The notes: generated by a model from the letters alone, not told the origin. A stretch of 64,000 nt of DNA from JABDMD01 sp965203475 (GCA_965203475.1 OZ241890.1:434001-498000), one strand, 5' to 3'. Numbered from the stretch's first letter, positions 8,340 to 17,184 are shown. Translations and numbers: made by a program.

Positions 8340-10439
8340 ATGGCCCGCAAAACTCCGATCACGCGCTATCGCAATATTGGCATCATGGCGCATATCGATG
8401 CGGGGAAAACTACTGCCACTGAACGCGTTCTTTTTTATACTGGAATATCACACAAAATAGGTGAAGTACATGATGGTGCTGCTGTCATGGACTGGATGGA
8501 ACAAGAACAAGAACGTGGAATCACAATTACTTCCGCGGCCACGACTTGTTTTTGGCAAGGTATGGAAGGTCAATATGAGCAACACCGAATTAATATCATT
8601 GATACACCAGGCCACGTTGATTTTACAATTGAAGTAGAACGATCCTTACGTGTATTAGATGGTGCTTGTGCTGTGTTTTGTGCAGTTGGTGGTGTTGAGC
8701 CTCAATCTGAAACCGTGTGGCGCCAAGCCAATAAGTATCATGTTCCTCGTATGGCTTTTGTAAATAAAATGGATCGTGCCGGTGCAGATTTTTTACGAGT
8801 TGTAGAGCAAATTCGTGAACGCTTAGGTTCACAAGCGGTACCGGTACAGCTTGCAATTGGTGCCGAAGAAAATTTTAAAGGAATTGTGGACCTAGTCAAA
8901 ATGAAAGCCATTTATTGGAATGAAAGTGATTTAGGTGCCACATTTGAAGAAAAAGAAATACCCGATGATATGTTATCTGATTGTGAGAAATGGCGAGAAG
9001 AAATGATTGAAGCTGCTGCTGAATCATCCGAAGAAATCATGGAACGCTATCTAGAAGATGGCACCTTGTCTGAAAATGATATACGTGAAGGATTACGTCA
9101 CCGTACTTTAGCCAATGAAATTGTGCCAGCCTTATGTGGTTCTGCATTTAAAAACAAAGGGGTGCAAGCCATGCTCGATGCAATTATCGATTACATGCCT
9201 TCACCAACTGATGTCCCAGCGATTCAAGGAATTTTAGATGATGGCAAAGAAACTGTTGCGGAACGAAAATCTTCTGACGATGAACCCTTTGCCGCACTTG
9301 CTTTTAAAATAGCAACTGATCCCTATGTTGGCACCTTAACTTTTTTTCGTGTGTATTCCGGCGTTTTAAATTCTGGTGATACTATTTTTAATTCAGTTAA
9401 AGGCAAAAAAGAACGCGTTGGGCGAATTTTGCAAATGCATTCCAATTCACGGGAAGAAATAAAAGAAGTTCGTGCAGGAGATATCGCTGCAGCGGTTGGT
9501 TTAAAAGATGTCACAACGGGTGAAACCTTATGTAATCAAAACCATGTGATTACATTGGAGCGCATGGAATTTCCGGAGCCGGTTATTTCTGTTGCTGTAG
9601 AGCCGAAAACGAAAGGGGATCAAGAAAAAATGGGTGTGGCATTACAAAAATTAGCGCAAGAAGATCCTTCTTTTCGTGTACAAACCGATGAAGAATCGGG
9701 GCAGACAATTATTTCGGGCATGGGCGAACTGCACCTGGACATTATTGTAGATCGCATGAAACGTGAGTTTAGTGTGGAAGCGAATGTAGGAGCTCCACAA
9801 GTTTCTTATCGTGAAACCATTCGCAGCCAAGTCGATCATGAAAGTAAATTTGTCCGCCAATCGGGAGGCCGAGGCCAGTACGGTCATGTGTATTTGAAGC
9901 TGGAACCGCAATCTCAAGGAGATGGGTTTGAATTTGTGAATGAAATTGTGGGTGGAGTGGTCCCACGGGAATATATTCCTGCGGTAGAAAAAGGTGTAAA
10001 AGAGGCCATGGATAACGGCGTGATTGCTGGTTATCCGGTGGTAGACGTCAAGGTAACCTTATATGACGGTTCCTATCATGATGTGGACTCTTCGGAAATG
10101 GCGTTTAAAATAGCCGGCTCGATGGGTTTTAGGGATGGTGCAAAAAAAGCCGACCCAGTTTTGTTGGAACCCATCATGAAAGTTGAAGTGGTAACGCCGG
10201 AAGATTACATGGGCGATGTGGTTGGAGATTTAAATCGGCGTCGCGGTATGGTAGGTGGAATGGAAGACAGTCCTGCGGGGAAAATAATTCGTTCCGAAGT
10301 ACCACTTGCAGAAATGTTTGGTTATGCGACAGACTTGCGTTCTGCAACGCAGGGTCGTGCAACCTATACAATGGAGTTTGATAAATATAAAGAGGTTCCT
10401 AGTAATCTCGCCGACGGAATTATTAAGAAGAACGCATAA
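8340..10439 (+). CDS. fusA: Translation elongation factor G
   Basis: EF-G is the GTPase that drives translocation and, with RRF, ribosome recycling. The protein is 699 residues (E. coli 704). The G1 motif AHIDAGKTT is at 17-25, DTPGH follows about 65 residues later, NKMD is the G4 motif, and the switch I element RGITI is intact. Domain IV carries the SGGRGQYGHV segment. The ATG lies 10 nt after the rpsG hairpin without an evident ribosome site, so translation is probably coupled to rpsG. Base composition is A+T-rich like its ribosomal neighbours and unlike tuf. Confidence 0.98.
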   Translation: MARKTPITRYRNIGIMAHIDAGKTTATERVLFYTGISHKIGEVHDGAAVMDWMEQEQERGITITSAATTCFWQGMEGQYEQHRINIIDTPGHVDFTIEVERSLRVLDGACAVFCAVGGVEPQSETVWRQANKYHVPRMAFVNKMDRAGADFLRVVEQIRERLGSQAVPVQLAIGAEENFKGIVDLVKMKAIYWNESDLGATFEEKEIPDDMLSDCEKWREEMIEAAAESSEEIMERYLEDGTLSENDIREGLRHRTLANEIVPALCGSAFKNKGVQAMLDAIIDYMPSPTDVPAIQGILDDGKETVAERKSSDDEPFAALAFKIATDPYVGTLTFFRVYSGVLNSGDTIFNSVKGKKERVGRILQMHSNSREEIKEVRAGDIAAAVGLKDVTTGETLCNQNHVITLERMEFPEPVISVAVEPKTKGDQEKMGVALQKLAQEDPSFRVQTDEESGQTIISGMGELHLDIIVDRMKREFSVEANVGAPQVSYRETIRSQVDHESKFVRQSGGRGQYGHVYLKLEPQSQGDGFEFVNEIVGGVVPREYIPAVEKGVKEAMDNGVIAGYPVVDVKVTLYDGSYHDVDSSEMAFKIAGSMGFRDGAKKADPVLLEPIMKVEVVTPEDYMGDVVGDLNRRRGMVGGMEDSPAGKIIRSEVPLAEMFGYATDLRSATQGRATYTMEFDKYKEVPSNLADGIIKKNA

Positions 10440-10501
10440 ATCTTTAGTGGTGTATTGAGTTTATTGTTACGTTAGATAGATATTGTTTGTGAGGTAAAAA
10501 A

Positions 10502-11692
10502 ATGTCAAAAGAGAAGTTTGAGCGCACCAAGCCACATGTAAATGTAGGCACGATTGGGCACGTAGATCATGGCAAGACCACCTTAACGGCGGCCCTAACC
10601 AAAGTGATGGGCGAGACCCATGGCGGCGAATTCAAAGCCTATGATCAAATTGATAATGCCCCCGAAGAACGCGAGCGCGGCATCACCATCGCCACCGCCC
10701 ATGTCGAATACGAAAGCCCCAATCGCCACTACGCCCACGTTGACTGTCCCGGTCACGCCGACTACGTCAAAAACATGATCACCGGAGCCGCCCAAATGGA
10801 CGGCGCGATTCTCGTCGTCAGTGCTGCCGACGGCCCCATGCCCCAAACCCGAGAACACATCCTTCTAGCAAGACAAGTAGGCGTACCTTACATCCTCGTC
10901 TACATGAACAAAGCCGACCAAGTCGACGACGCCGAACTACTCGAACTCGTTGAAATGGAAGTACGCGACCTTCTCTCCACCTACGAATTTCCCGGTGACG
11001 ACACCCCCATCGTAACCGGCTCTGCGCTAAAAGCACTGGAAGGCGATACATCGGATATAGGGATCCCATCGGTCGTCAAACTGGTCGAAGAAATGGACAG
11101 CTTCATTCCCGAACCCGAACGTGCGATTGATGGCGACTTCATCATGCCCGTGGAAGACGTCTTCTCCATCTCCGGTCGTGGCACCGTAGTGACTGGCAGA
11201 ATCGAACGCGGCATTATCAACGTCGGCGATGAAATTGAAATTGTCGGCATCAAAGACACCACCACCACCACCTGTACCGGCGTTGAAATGTTCAGAAAAC
11301 TACTCGACCAAGGTCAGGCCGGTGACAACGTAGGCGTACTCTTACGTGGCACCAAACGCGACGAAGTCGAACGCGGACAAGTCCTGTGCAAACCCGGCTC
11401 CATCACCCCACATACCAAATTCGAAGCCGAAGTCTACATCCTCAGCAAAGAAGAAGGTGGACGACATACCCCATTCTTCAATGGCTACCGACCCCAGTTC
11501 TACTTCAGAACCACCGACGTTACCGGCGCAGTAGATCTTCCCGAAGGCACCGAAATGGTGATGCCGGGAGACAACGTGAAGATGGTAGTCTCCATGATTG
11601 CACCGATAGCGATGGATGAAGGCCTACGCTTTGCGATCCGTGAAGGTGGACGTACCGTAGGTGCGGGTGTGGTCTCGAAAATTATTGATTAA
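10502..11692 (+). CDS. tuf: Translation elongation factor Tu
   Basis: EF-Tu carries aminoacyl-tRNA to the ribosomal A site. The 396-residue protein is full length with GHVDHGKT (19-26), RGITI, DCPGHADYV and the G4 motif NKAD. A GAGG ribosome site precedes the ATG, and the 62-bp gap contains only a weak candidate promoter (TTGAGT, then GATATT after 18 bp). Codon use is strikingly different from the neighbours: runs of C-ending codons (GCC, ACC, GAC, CTC) through most of the gene. The stretch 10681-10740 has 36 G+C in 60, against 21 in 60 for fusA at 8941-9000. Strong translational selection, gene conversion or replacement by transfer are all possible. Confidence 0.98.
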   Translation: MSKEKFERTKPHVNVGTIGHVDHGKTTLTAALTKVMGETHGGEFKAYDQIDNAPEERERGITIATAHVEYESPNRHYAHVDCPGHADYVKNMITGAAQMDGAILVVSAADGPMPQTREHILLARQVGVPYILVYMNKADQVDDAELLELVEMEVRDLLSTYEFPGDDTPIVTGSALKALEGDTSDIGIPSVVKLVEEMDSFIPEPERAIDGDFIMPVEDVFSISGRGTVVTGRIERGIINVGDEIEIVGIKDTTTTTCTGVEMFRKLLDQGQAGDNVGVLLRGTKRDEVERGQVLCKPGSITPHTKFEAEVYILSKEEGGRHTPFFNGYRPQFYFRTTDVTGAVDLPEGTEMVMPGDNVKMVVSMIAPIAMDEGLRFAIREGGRTVGAGVVSKIID

Positions 11693-11712
11693 TCATTTAC
11701 ATATAGAAAATT

Positions 11713-12030
11713 ATGGCTGCTGCAGGACAAACGATTCGAATTCGCTTAAAAGCATTTGATCATCGACTGATTGATCGGTCGGCAAGTGAAATAGTGGATA
11801 CCGCAAAAAGGACGGGGGCCCGAGTAAAAGGCCCTATTCCATTGCCCACCAAAAAAGAACGATTTACAGTACTGATTTCACCACATGTAGATAAAAATGC
11901 GCGTGATCAATATGAAATACGCACCCATAAACGCATTATGGACATTGTGGAGCCTACAGATAAGACTGTAGATGCACTGATGAAGTTGGATTTGGCCGCA
12001 GGCGTCGATGTACAAATTAAGCTGAATTGA
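11713..12030 (+). CDS. rpsJ: 30S ribosomal protein S10 (NusE)
   Basis: S10 is a 30S head protein and, as NusE, a transcription antitermination partner of NusB and NusG. At 105 residues it has the normal length, with IRIRLKAFDHRLIDRSA at the start and THKRIMDIVEPTDKTVDALMKL near the end. It follows tuf by 20 bp, so the str and S10 operons run together here. It is separated from rplC by 237 bp that hold strong RNA structure, which suggests that control of the S10 operon acts after rpsJ in this organism. Confidence 0.97.
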   Translation: MAAAGQTIRIRLKAFDHRLIDRSASEIVDTAKRTGARVKGPIPLPTKKERFTVLISPHVDKNARDQYEIRTHKRIMDIVEPTDKTVDALMKLDLAAGVDVQIKLN

Positions 12031-12135
12031 CGGGTCAGTATTAAGTGCCAATTCCTGCCCTAAATAGGTATAAATTTTGCTTAATCCAACCATAAATTAA
12101 TGAAGAAAATAGTTTTCTAAAACCCTGTTTTTTGG

Positions 12136-12248
12136 GATAATGCGTGGCTTTCTGCGGCCCGGCTATGAGGAGACTCATGCCGGGCCGCGGTTATCCGGCA
12201 GGTACTAAATTCACTATTTAACAAACTCTCCAGATAAATATTCTGGAG
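12136..12248 (+). promoter_or_regulatory. Structured leader between rpsJ and rplC
   Basis: The 237-bp gap (12031-12267) has no open frame of note. It contains a very stable hairpin: arms GCGGCCCGGC (12154-12163) and GCCGGGCCGC (12179-12188), a bulged T, an inner ATGAG/CTCAT stem and a GAGA loop of the GNRA class. A second hairpin, CTCCAGA/TCTGGAG, follows at 12228-12248. A possible -10 box GATAAT (12136-12141) precedes the first hairpin by 12 bp, but its -35 is poor. Position and structure suggest a ribosomal-protein leader, perhaps L4- or L3-responsive. That is inference. Confidence 0.6.
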
Positions 12249-12267
12249 TGAGTGTAGCGAACTGTTT

Positions 12268-13059
12268 ATGTCAATTGGTTTAGTAGGAAAAAAAGTGGGT
12301 ATGACGCGTGTCTTTACTGAGGCAGGTGCATCGGTGCCTGTAACGGTTGTGTATGTGCCTGCAAATCGTGTGACACGACGACGCACAAATGAATCAGATG
12401 GATATGAAGCTTTACAAGTAACATTTGGTGAAAAGAAGGCATCACGAATTAATAAACCAAGTTCCGGTCATTATGCAGCCAATGGTGTAACGGCTGGAAG
12501 AGGCTTAAAAGAATTTAGAGTGAGCTCAGACGTTTTAGAAAAATTTACTGTGGGCTCTGAATTGAATGCAAATTTATTTTCAGTAGGACAAAAAGTTTCT
12601 GTTACGGGTGTTTCTAAAGGAAAAGGTTTTGCAGGACCCGTTAAGCGCCATAATTTTGGAATGCAAGATGCAACACATGGCAACTCGATTTCGCATCGTG
12701 CACATGGTTCAACAGGCCAATGCCAAGACCCCGGTCGTGTATTCAAAGGCAAAAAGATGGCGGGACAAATGGGTAATGTTCAAGTCACAACAAAAAACTT
12801 AGAAGTCGTACAAATTGATACTGACAATGAATTGTTATTAATCAAAGGATCTATTCCTGGCGCACCCGGCGGTGACATTATGGTGCGACTAGTCAATGAA
12901 ACCGAATTTAACGTACCTGCCGAAGAGATTGTTGAAAAATCAGAACAAGTCCCAGAAATAACACAAGAAGCATCACAAGAAGAAATCTCACAAGAATCTA
13001 GAAAAGATACCCCAGAAGAAAGCGCATCAGAAACTGAAAGTGCAGAAGAAAATTCTTAA
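12268..13059 (+). CDS. rplC: 50S ribosomal protein L3 with acidic C-terminal extension
   Basis: L3 is an early-assembly 23S rRNA-binding protein near the peptidyl transferase centre. The core matches the family from IGLVGKKVGMTRVF to GGDIMVRL, including the central loop with QDPGRVFKGKKMAGQMG. The protein has 263 residues against 209 in E. coli. The extra 50 or so residues after about 212 are acidic and rich in Glu, Ser and Gln with near-repeats such as SQEE. No frameshift or fusion to a known domain is visible. The ATG has no strong ribosome site close by; the hairpin at 12228 ends 19 nt before it. Confidence 0.97.
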   Translation: MSIGLVGKKVGMTRVFTEAGASVPVTVVYVPANRVTRRRTNESDGYEALQVTFGEKKASRINKPSSGHYAANGVTAGRGLKEFRVSSDVLEKFTVGSELNANLFSVGQKVSVTGVSKGKGFAGPVKRHNFGMQDATHGNSISHRAHGSTGQCQDPGRVFKGKKMAGQMGNVQVTTKNLEVVQIDTDNELLLIKGSIPGAPGGDIMVRLVNETEFNVPAEEIVEKSEQVPEITQEASQEEISQESRKDTPEESASETESAEENS

Positions 13060-13071
13060 GCAATCCACGTC

Positions 13072-13695
13072 ATGAAACTCTCTATTGCCAATAAAAAAAC
13101 AAGTGTTACCGTTTCGGATAGCATTTTTGCGCGTGAGTATAACGAGTCACTCGTGCACCAAGCGGTAACGGCCTATTTGGCGGGCGGGCGCGCAGGCACC
13201 AAGGCAAATAAAAGCCGTAGTGATGTCAGAGGTGGTGGAGCCAAGCCTTGGCGACAAAAAGGTACAGGTCGTGCGCGTGCAGGTACCTCGAATAGTCCTA
13301 TTTGGAGGTCAGGCGGTGTAGCATTTGCAGCGAAGCCTAGAAACTATAAACAAAAATTAAATAGAAAAATGGTGCGTGCAGCCTATGCATGCATGTTTTC
13401 GGAATTAGCTAGACAAGATCGTTTGGTCGTTGTAGAAAACTTTAAAGTTAAAGCCGCGAAGACAAAAGAAGCGTTAGGTCTTTTGAATAAACTAAAAGTA
13501 ACCTCTGCGCTAGTAATAACAGAAGAGGCCGATAAAAATTTATATCTTGCCGTGCGTAATTTACCGCATATTGATGTAACCGAGTTGGGCGGACTTGATC
13601 CCGTGAGTCTAATTAAATATGAACATGTTGTAATCACAAAAGACGCATTACAAGCGATTGAAGAGTGGTTAGATGAGGAAGATGACAATGAATGA
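13072..13695 (+). CDS. rplD: 50S ribosomal protein L4
   Basis: L4 lines the exit tunnel and, in E. coli, represses the S10 operon through the leader RNA and NusA. The 207-residue protein has the internal loop with RGGGAKPWRQKGTGRARAG and the FAAKPRNY segment, both typical. It begins 12 bp after rplC. Its C-terminus is unusually acidic (EEWLDEEDDNE) and overlaps the start of rplW by 8 bp. Confidence 0.97.
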   Translation: MKLSIANKKTSVTVSDSIFAREYNESLVHQAVTAYLAGGRAGTKANKSRSDVRGGGAKPWRQKGTGRARAGTSNSPIWRSGGVAFAAKPRNYKQKLNRKMVRAAYACMFSELARQDRLVVVENFKVKAAKTKEALGLLNKLKVTSALVITEEADKNLYLAVRNLPHIDVTELGGLDPVSLIKYEHVVITKDALQAIEEWLDEEDDNE

Positions 13696-13984
13696 AGAGC
13701 GCCTCATGACTATTTTGCTAGCCCCACATGTATCAGAAAAAACGGCACTTAGTGCAGATACGAATAATCAACATACATTTCGTGTGCTTAGTGATGCAAA
13801 AAAAATAGAAATTAAACAAGCTGTGGAGAAATTATTTGATGTAAAGGTAGCCGCAGTTAATACCATAAACATGAATGGAAAACGTAAACGATTTGGTCGT
13901 CATGCTGGGAAAAGAGCTGACTGGAAAAAAGCGATTGTTACGTTAGAAGCCGGTCATGATATTGATTTTGGGGGATTTGAATAA
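13688..13984 (+). CDS. rplW: 50S ribosomal protein L23
   Basis: L23 sits at the tunnel exit, where trigger factor and SRP dock. The start chosen is the ATG at 13688 (MNEERLMTILLAPHVSEK), which matches the family N-terminus and has GAGGAA at 13675-13680 upstream. Upstream in-frame ATGs at 13673 and 13682 are inside rplD and add non-family residues. The result is 98 residues, close to E. coli's 100. It overlaps rplD by 8 bp, which implies translational coupling. Confidence 0.96.
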   Translation: MNEERLMTILLAPHVSEKTALSADTNNQHTFRVLSDAKKIEIKQAVEKLFDVKVAAVNTINMNGKRKRFGRHAGKRADWKKAIVTLEAGHDIDFGGFE

Positions 13985-13986
13985 CT

Positions 13987-14814
13987 ATGGCGTTAGCAAA
14001 AGCAAAACCTACATCGCCGGGTCGACGTTTTGTTGTAGAGATTACTACCCCAGGACTTTATCAAGGCGCGCCTCATAAAGCGCTTTTAGATGAAAAACGT
14101 AAAAGTGGTGGAAGAAATAATGCCGGTCGTATTACCACACGACATCGTGGTGGCGGACACAAACAACGTTATCGAATTATTGATTTTAAGCGAAACAAAG
14201 ACGATATACCTGCACAGGTGGAGCGGATTGAATATGACCCTAATCGAAGTGCGAACATTGCATTGTTGAAATATGCAGATGGTGAAAGACGTTACATTAT
14301 CGCTCCTAAAGGGTTGCGTCCAAATGATGAAGTTAGTTCAGGCACACAGGCAGCCATTAAACCAGGCCACACCTTACCCATTCGCAACATCCCCGTTGGC
14401 ACTGTGGTGCACTGTGTAGAAATGAAACCTGGCAAAGGCGCGCAAATGGGTCGTAGTGCCGGAGCTGCCATACAGATTGTGGCGCGTGAAGGTAACTATG
14501 CAACATTACGATTGCGTTCTGGAGAAATGCGCAAAGTGTTATCGGAATGTCGTGCAACTGTAGGTGAAGTTGGCAACGCAGAACATAACTTAAGAAAGCT
14601 AGGTAAGGCTGGCGCAAAGCGTTGGCGAGGTGTTCGTCCTACAGTACGTGGTGTTGCAATGAATCCAGTAGATCACCCGCATGGTGGTGGTGAAGGGCGT
14701 ACCTCAGGAGGTCGTCATCCAGTATCTCCTTGGGCCGTACCTACTAAAGGATTTAAAACTCGTAAAAATCGGCGTACTGATCGATTGATTGTAAGACGTA
14801 GAAATAAGAAATAG
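13987..14814 (+). CDS. rplB: 50S ribosomal protein L2
   Basis: L2 is a core 50S protein needed for subunit association and peptidyl transferase activity. It has 275 residues. The RGGGHKQRYRIIDFKR segment and the conserved C-terminal region MNPVDHPHGGGEG, which holds the essential histidine, are intact. It starts 2 bp after rplW, so the two genes are tightly coupled. Confidence 0.98.
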   Translation: MALAKAKPTSPGRRFVVEITTPGLYQGAPHKALLDEKRKSGGRNNAGRITTRHRGGGHKQRYRIIDFKRNKDDIPAQVERIEYDPNRSANIALLKYADGERRYIIAPKGLRPNDEVSSGTQAAIKPGHTLPIRNIPVGTVVHCVEMKPGKGAQMGRSAGAAIQIVAREGNYATLRLRSGEMRKVLSECRATVGEVGNAEHNLRKLGKAGAKRWRGVRPTVRGVAMNPVDHPHGGGEGRTSGGRHPVSPWAVPTKGFKTRKNRRTDRLIVRRRNKK

Positions 14815-14841
14815 TGGTTACAAAGTTGTAGGAATAGATAA

Positions 14842-15114
14842 ATGCCAAGATCATTACGTAAAGGGCCCTTTGTTGATTATCACTTAGCGACTAAAGTTGA
14901 TCAAGCTGTGACTAACAGTGATCGCAGACCCATTAAAACTTGGTCGCGACGTTCTATGGTAGTGCCTGAAATGGTGGGCTTAACCATTGCTGTACATAAT
15001 GGCCGTCAGCATGTGCCTGTATTAATTTCAGAAAATATGGTTGGGCATAAACTTGGTGAGTTTGCTGCTACGAGAACATTTAAAGGGCATTCGGGAGACC
15101 GCAAGGCGACGTAA
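14842..15114 (+). CDS. rpsS: 30S ribosomal protein S19
   Basis: S19 is a 30S head protein that forms an intersubunit bridge. At 90 residues it is two shorter than E. coli S19. The MPRSLRKGPFVDYHL start, the TWSRRSMVVPEMVGLTIAVHNG block and the GEFAATRTFKGH end are standard. It follows rplB in the S10-operon order; rplV begins 2 bp downstream. Confidence 0.97.
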   Translation: MPRSLRKGPFVDYHLATKVDQAVTNSDRRPIKTWSRRSMVVPEMVGLTIAVHNGRQHVPVLISENMVGHKLGEFAATRTFKGHSGDRKAT

Positions 15115-15116
15115 TT

Positions 15117-15449
15117 ATGCAAGTTTCTGCAAAATTAAGTTTTATTCGTATCGCCCCACAAAAAGCACGATTAGTGGCGGATCAAATCCGTGGTAAACGT
15201 GTGGACCGTGCATTAGAAATTTTGTCGTTTAGTCCTAAAAAAGGTGCAAGTATAGTTAAAAAAGTTTTGGACTCAGCGCTTGCCAATGCCGAGCATAATG
15301 AAGGTGCAGATATTGATGAATTAAAAGTTTCTAAGATTTGTGTTGATGATGGACCTACACATCGTAGATTTAAGGCGCGAGCGAAAGGCCGTGCATCTAA
15401 AATTTTAAAACGCACAAGTCATATCACAGTGGAAGTAAGTGATACATAA
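15117..15449 (+). CDS. rplV: 50S ribosomal protein L22
   Basis: L22 contributes to the exit tunnel constriction and is a macrolide-resistance locus. The protein is 110 residues with the RIAPQKARLVADQIRGK start and the beta-hairpin region FKARAKGRASKILKRTSHI. No insertion or deletion in the tunnel loop is apparent. A 68-bp A+T-rich gap separates it from rpsC. Confidence 0.97.
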   Translation: MQVSAKLSFIRIAPQKARLVADQIRGKRVDRALEILSFSPKKGASIVKKVLDSALANAEHNEGADIDELKVSKICVDDGPTHRRFKARAKGRASKILKRTSHITVEVSDT

Positions 15450-15517
15450 ATTAATTAAGTGGTTTTATGTGTAAGTTCATAATAAAAAAATATTTTACTA
15501 AAGGAATGTGCTAGATC

Positions 15518-16219
15518 ATGGGGCAGAAGGTACATCCAACAGGAATGCGCTTAGGTATATCCACCGACTGGACCTCGAAATGGTATGCCGAGGGTGCTGG
15601 ATATGCTGAATTTTTAAAGAGTGATCTTGAAATTCGGGATTACTTAAAGAAGAAATTATCGCAGGCTTCTGTAAGTCGTATTCAAATTGACCGACCCGCA
15701 CGTGCGGCATTTGTCACTATACACACGGCACGTCCTGGAATTGTAATTGGAAAGAAAGGTGAAGACATTGAAGCATTGCGTCACGAGATAGCAAGACGCA
15801 CAGGATTAAGCGTTAACAATGTAAAAATTAATATAGAAGAAATACGCAAACCAGAAATTGACGCTCAGTTGGTGGCGGAAAGTATTGCACAACAGTTAGA
15901 GCGTCGAATTATGTTTCGACGAGCTATGAAACGTGCAGTGAGTAATGCCATGCGTTTAGGCGCGCTTGGTGTCAAAGTTAATGTTGGCGGCCGCTTAAAC
16001 GGTGCGGAAATTGCTCGTAGTGAATGGTACCGCGAAGGTCGAGTACCACTTCATACTTTGCGCGCAAACATTGATTATGGATTTGCAGAAGCAAGCACAA
16101 CATACGGGATTATAGGGATTAAAACTTGGATCTATAAAGGCGATGTATTTGATTTGCACGCAAAAGATGATGCAGAAGCCGTAGAAAATTTAAACCCAGC
16201 GCCGAAAACTAAACAATAA
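15518..16219 (+). CDS. rpsC: 30S ribosomal protein S3
   Basis: S3 forms part of the mRNA entry channel and has RNA-unwinding activity on the ribosome. It is 233 residues, equal to E. coli. The MGQKVHPTGMRLG start, the KH-domain loop VIGKKGEDIE and the YREGRVPLHTLRANIDYG block are present. AAAGGA lies 13 nt before the ATG, a slightly long spacing; the only nearer ATG is followed by a stop after one codon. Confidence 0.97.
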   Translation: MGQKVHPTGMRLGISTDWTSKWYAEGAGYAEFLKSDLEIRDYLKKKLSQASVSRIQIDRPARAAFVTIHTARPGIVIGKKGEDIEALRHEIARRTGLSVNNVKINIEEIRKPEIDAQLVAESIAQQLERRIMFRRAMKRAVSNAMRLGALGVKVNVGGRLNGAEIARSEWYREGRVPLHTLRANIDYGFAEASTTYGIIGIKTWIYKGDVFDLHAKDDAEAVENLNPAPKTKQ

Positions 16220-16227
16220 CTTGATTC

Positions 16228-16641
16228 ATGCTGCAACCAAAACGAACAAAATTTCGCAAACAACAAAAAGGCCGTAATCGTGGCTTAGCGTTAAATGGTA
16301 ATAAAGTAAGCTTTGGCGAATATGGATTAAAAGCAGTTGCGCGTGGTCGAATTACTGCAAGACAAATTGAAGCGGCACGGCGAGCAATGACACGACATGT
16401 AAAACGCGGTGGAAAAATTTGGATTCGAATATTTCCAGATGTGCCTGTAACCAAGAAGCCATTAGAGGTTCGTCAAGGTAAAGGTAAAGGTAATGTTGAA
16501 TATTGGGTTGCAAAAATTCAACCAGGAAAAATGTTGTATGAAATGGAAGGTGTCCCTGAAAGTGTTGCTAGAGAAGCATTTCGTCTAGCAGATGCGAAGC
16601 TACCAATTAAAACAACATTCGTTACACGCTCTGTAATGTAA
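16228..16641 (+). CDS. rplP: 50S ribosomal protein L16
   Basis: L16 binds near the A-site tRNA elbow and is added late in 50S assembly. The protein is 137 residues with MLQPKRTKFRKQQKGRNRG at the N-terminus and the conserved GKGKGNVEYWVAKIQPGKMLYE block, whose arginine neighbourhood is a known hydroxylation site in E. coli. It starts 8 bp after rpsC. Confidence 0.97.
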   Translation: MLQPKRTKFRKQQKGRNRGLALNGNKVSFGEYGLKAVARGRITARQIEAARRAMTRHVKRGGKIWIRIFPDVPVTKKPLEVRQGKGKGNVEYWVAKIQPGKMLYEMEGVPESVAREAFRLADAKLPIKTTFVTRSVM

Positions 16642-16654
16642 TCGGATTGTTAAT

Positions 16655-16858
16655 ATGAAAGCTAAAGAATTACGTAAGAAAAATATGGAAGAACTTAATC
16701 AAGAGTTGCTTGATTTGCGCAAAGAGCAATTTAATTTACGTATGCAACGCGGCGTTGGTCAAGCATCGCGCGTACATCAGTTTAAATTAAATAGAAAAAA
16801 TATTGCACGTGTAAAAACGATTATGAATCAAATGTTGAAAGAAACAGAGAAAGTTTAA
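16655..16858 (+). CDS. rpmC: 50S ribosomal protein L29
   Basis: L29 lies next to L23 at the exit-tunnel rim. The 67-residue, almost wholly helical protein has the family pattern KELRKKNMEELNQELLDLRKE followed by basic residues. It sits in its normal place between rplP and rpsQ. Confidence 0.95.
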   Translation: MKAKELRKKNMEELNQELLDLRKEQFNLRMQRGVGQASRVHQFKLNRKNIARVKTIMNQMLKETEKV

Positions 16859-16899
16859 TCTATGTATAAGAACGTAAATTACATGGGGTGGATTTTTTA

Positions 16900-17166
16900 A
16901 TGGCTGAAACCCAGAAAAAAATCAGAACACTACAAGGAAGAGTTGTCAGCGACAAGATGGACAAAACCGTGACTGTTTTGCTGGAACGCCAAGTTAAACA
17001 TCCTTTGTATAAAAAATATATTCGACGTTCTACGAAGTTACATGTACATGATGAAAAAAATGAATGCGCAATTGGAGATACAATCTCAATATGTGAGTGT
17101 CGACCCATTTCAAAAACGAAGTCTTGGCAGCTTGTTGAGATTGTCGAACGTGGCATTGAAAACTAG
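16900..17166 (+). CDS. rpsQ: 30S ribosomal protein S17
   Basis: S17 is an OB-fold primary rRNA-binding protein of the 30S body. I place the start at the ATG at 16900 (MAETQKKIRTLQGRVVSDK), giving 88 residues. The in-frame GTG at 16888 would add four residues but is itself part of the GGGGTGG ribosome-binding stretch that serves the ATG. The DKTVTVLLERQVKHPLYKK segment is diagnostic. Confidence 0.96.
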   Translation: MAETQKKIRTLQGRVVSDKMDKTVTVLLERQVKHPLYKKYIRRSTKLHVHDEKNECAIGDTISICECRPISKTKSWQLVEIVERGIEN

Positions 17167-17184
17167 GTGTGATGAGGGTTAGTT

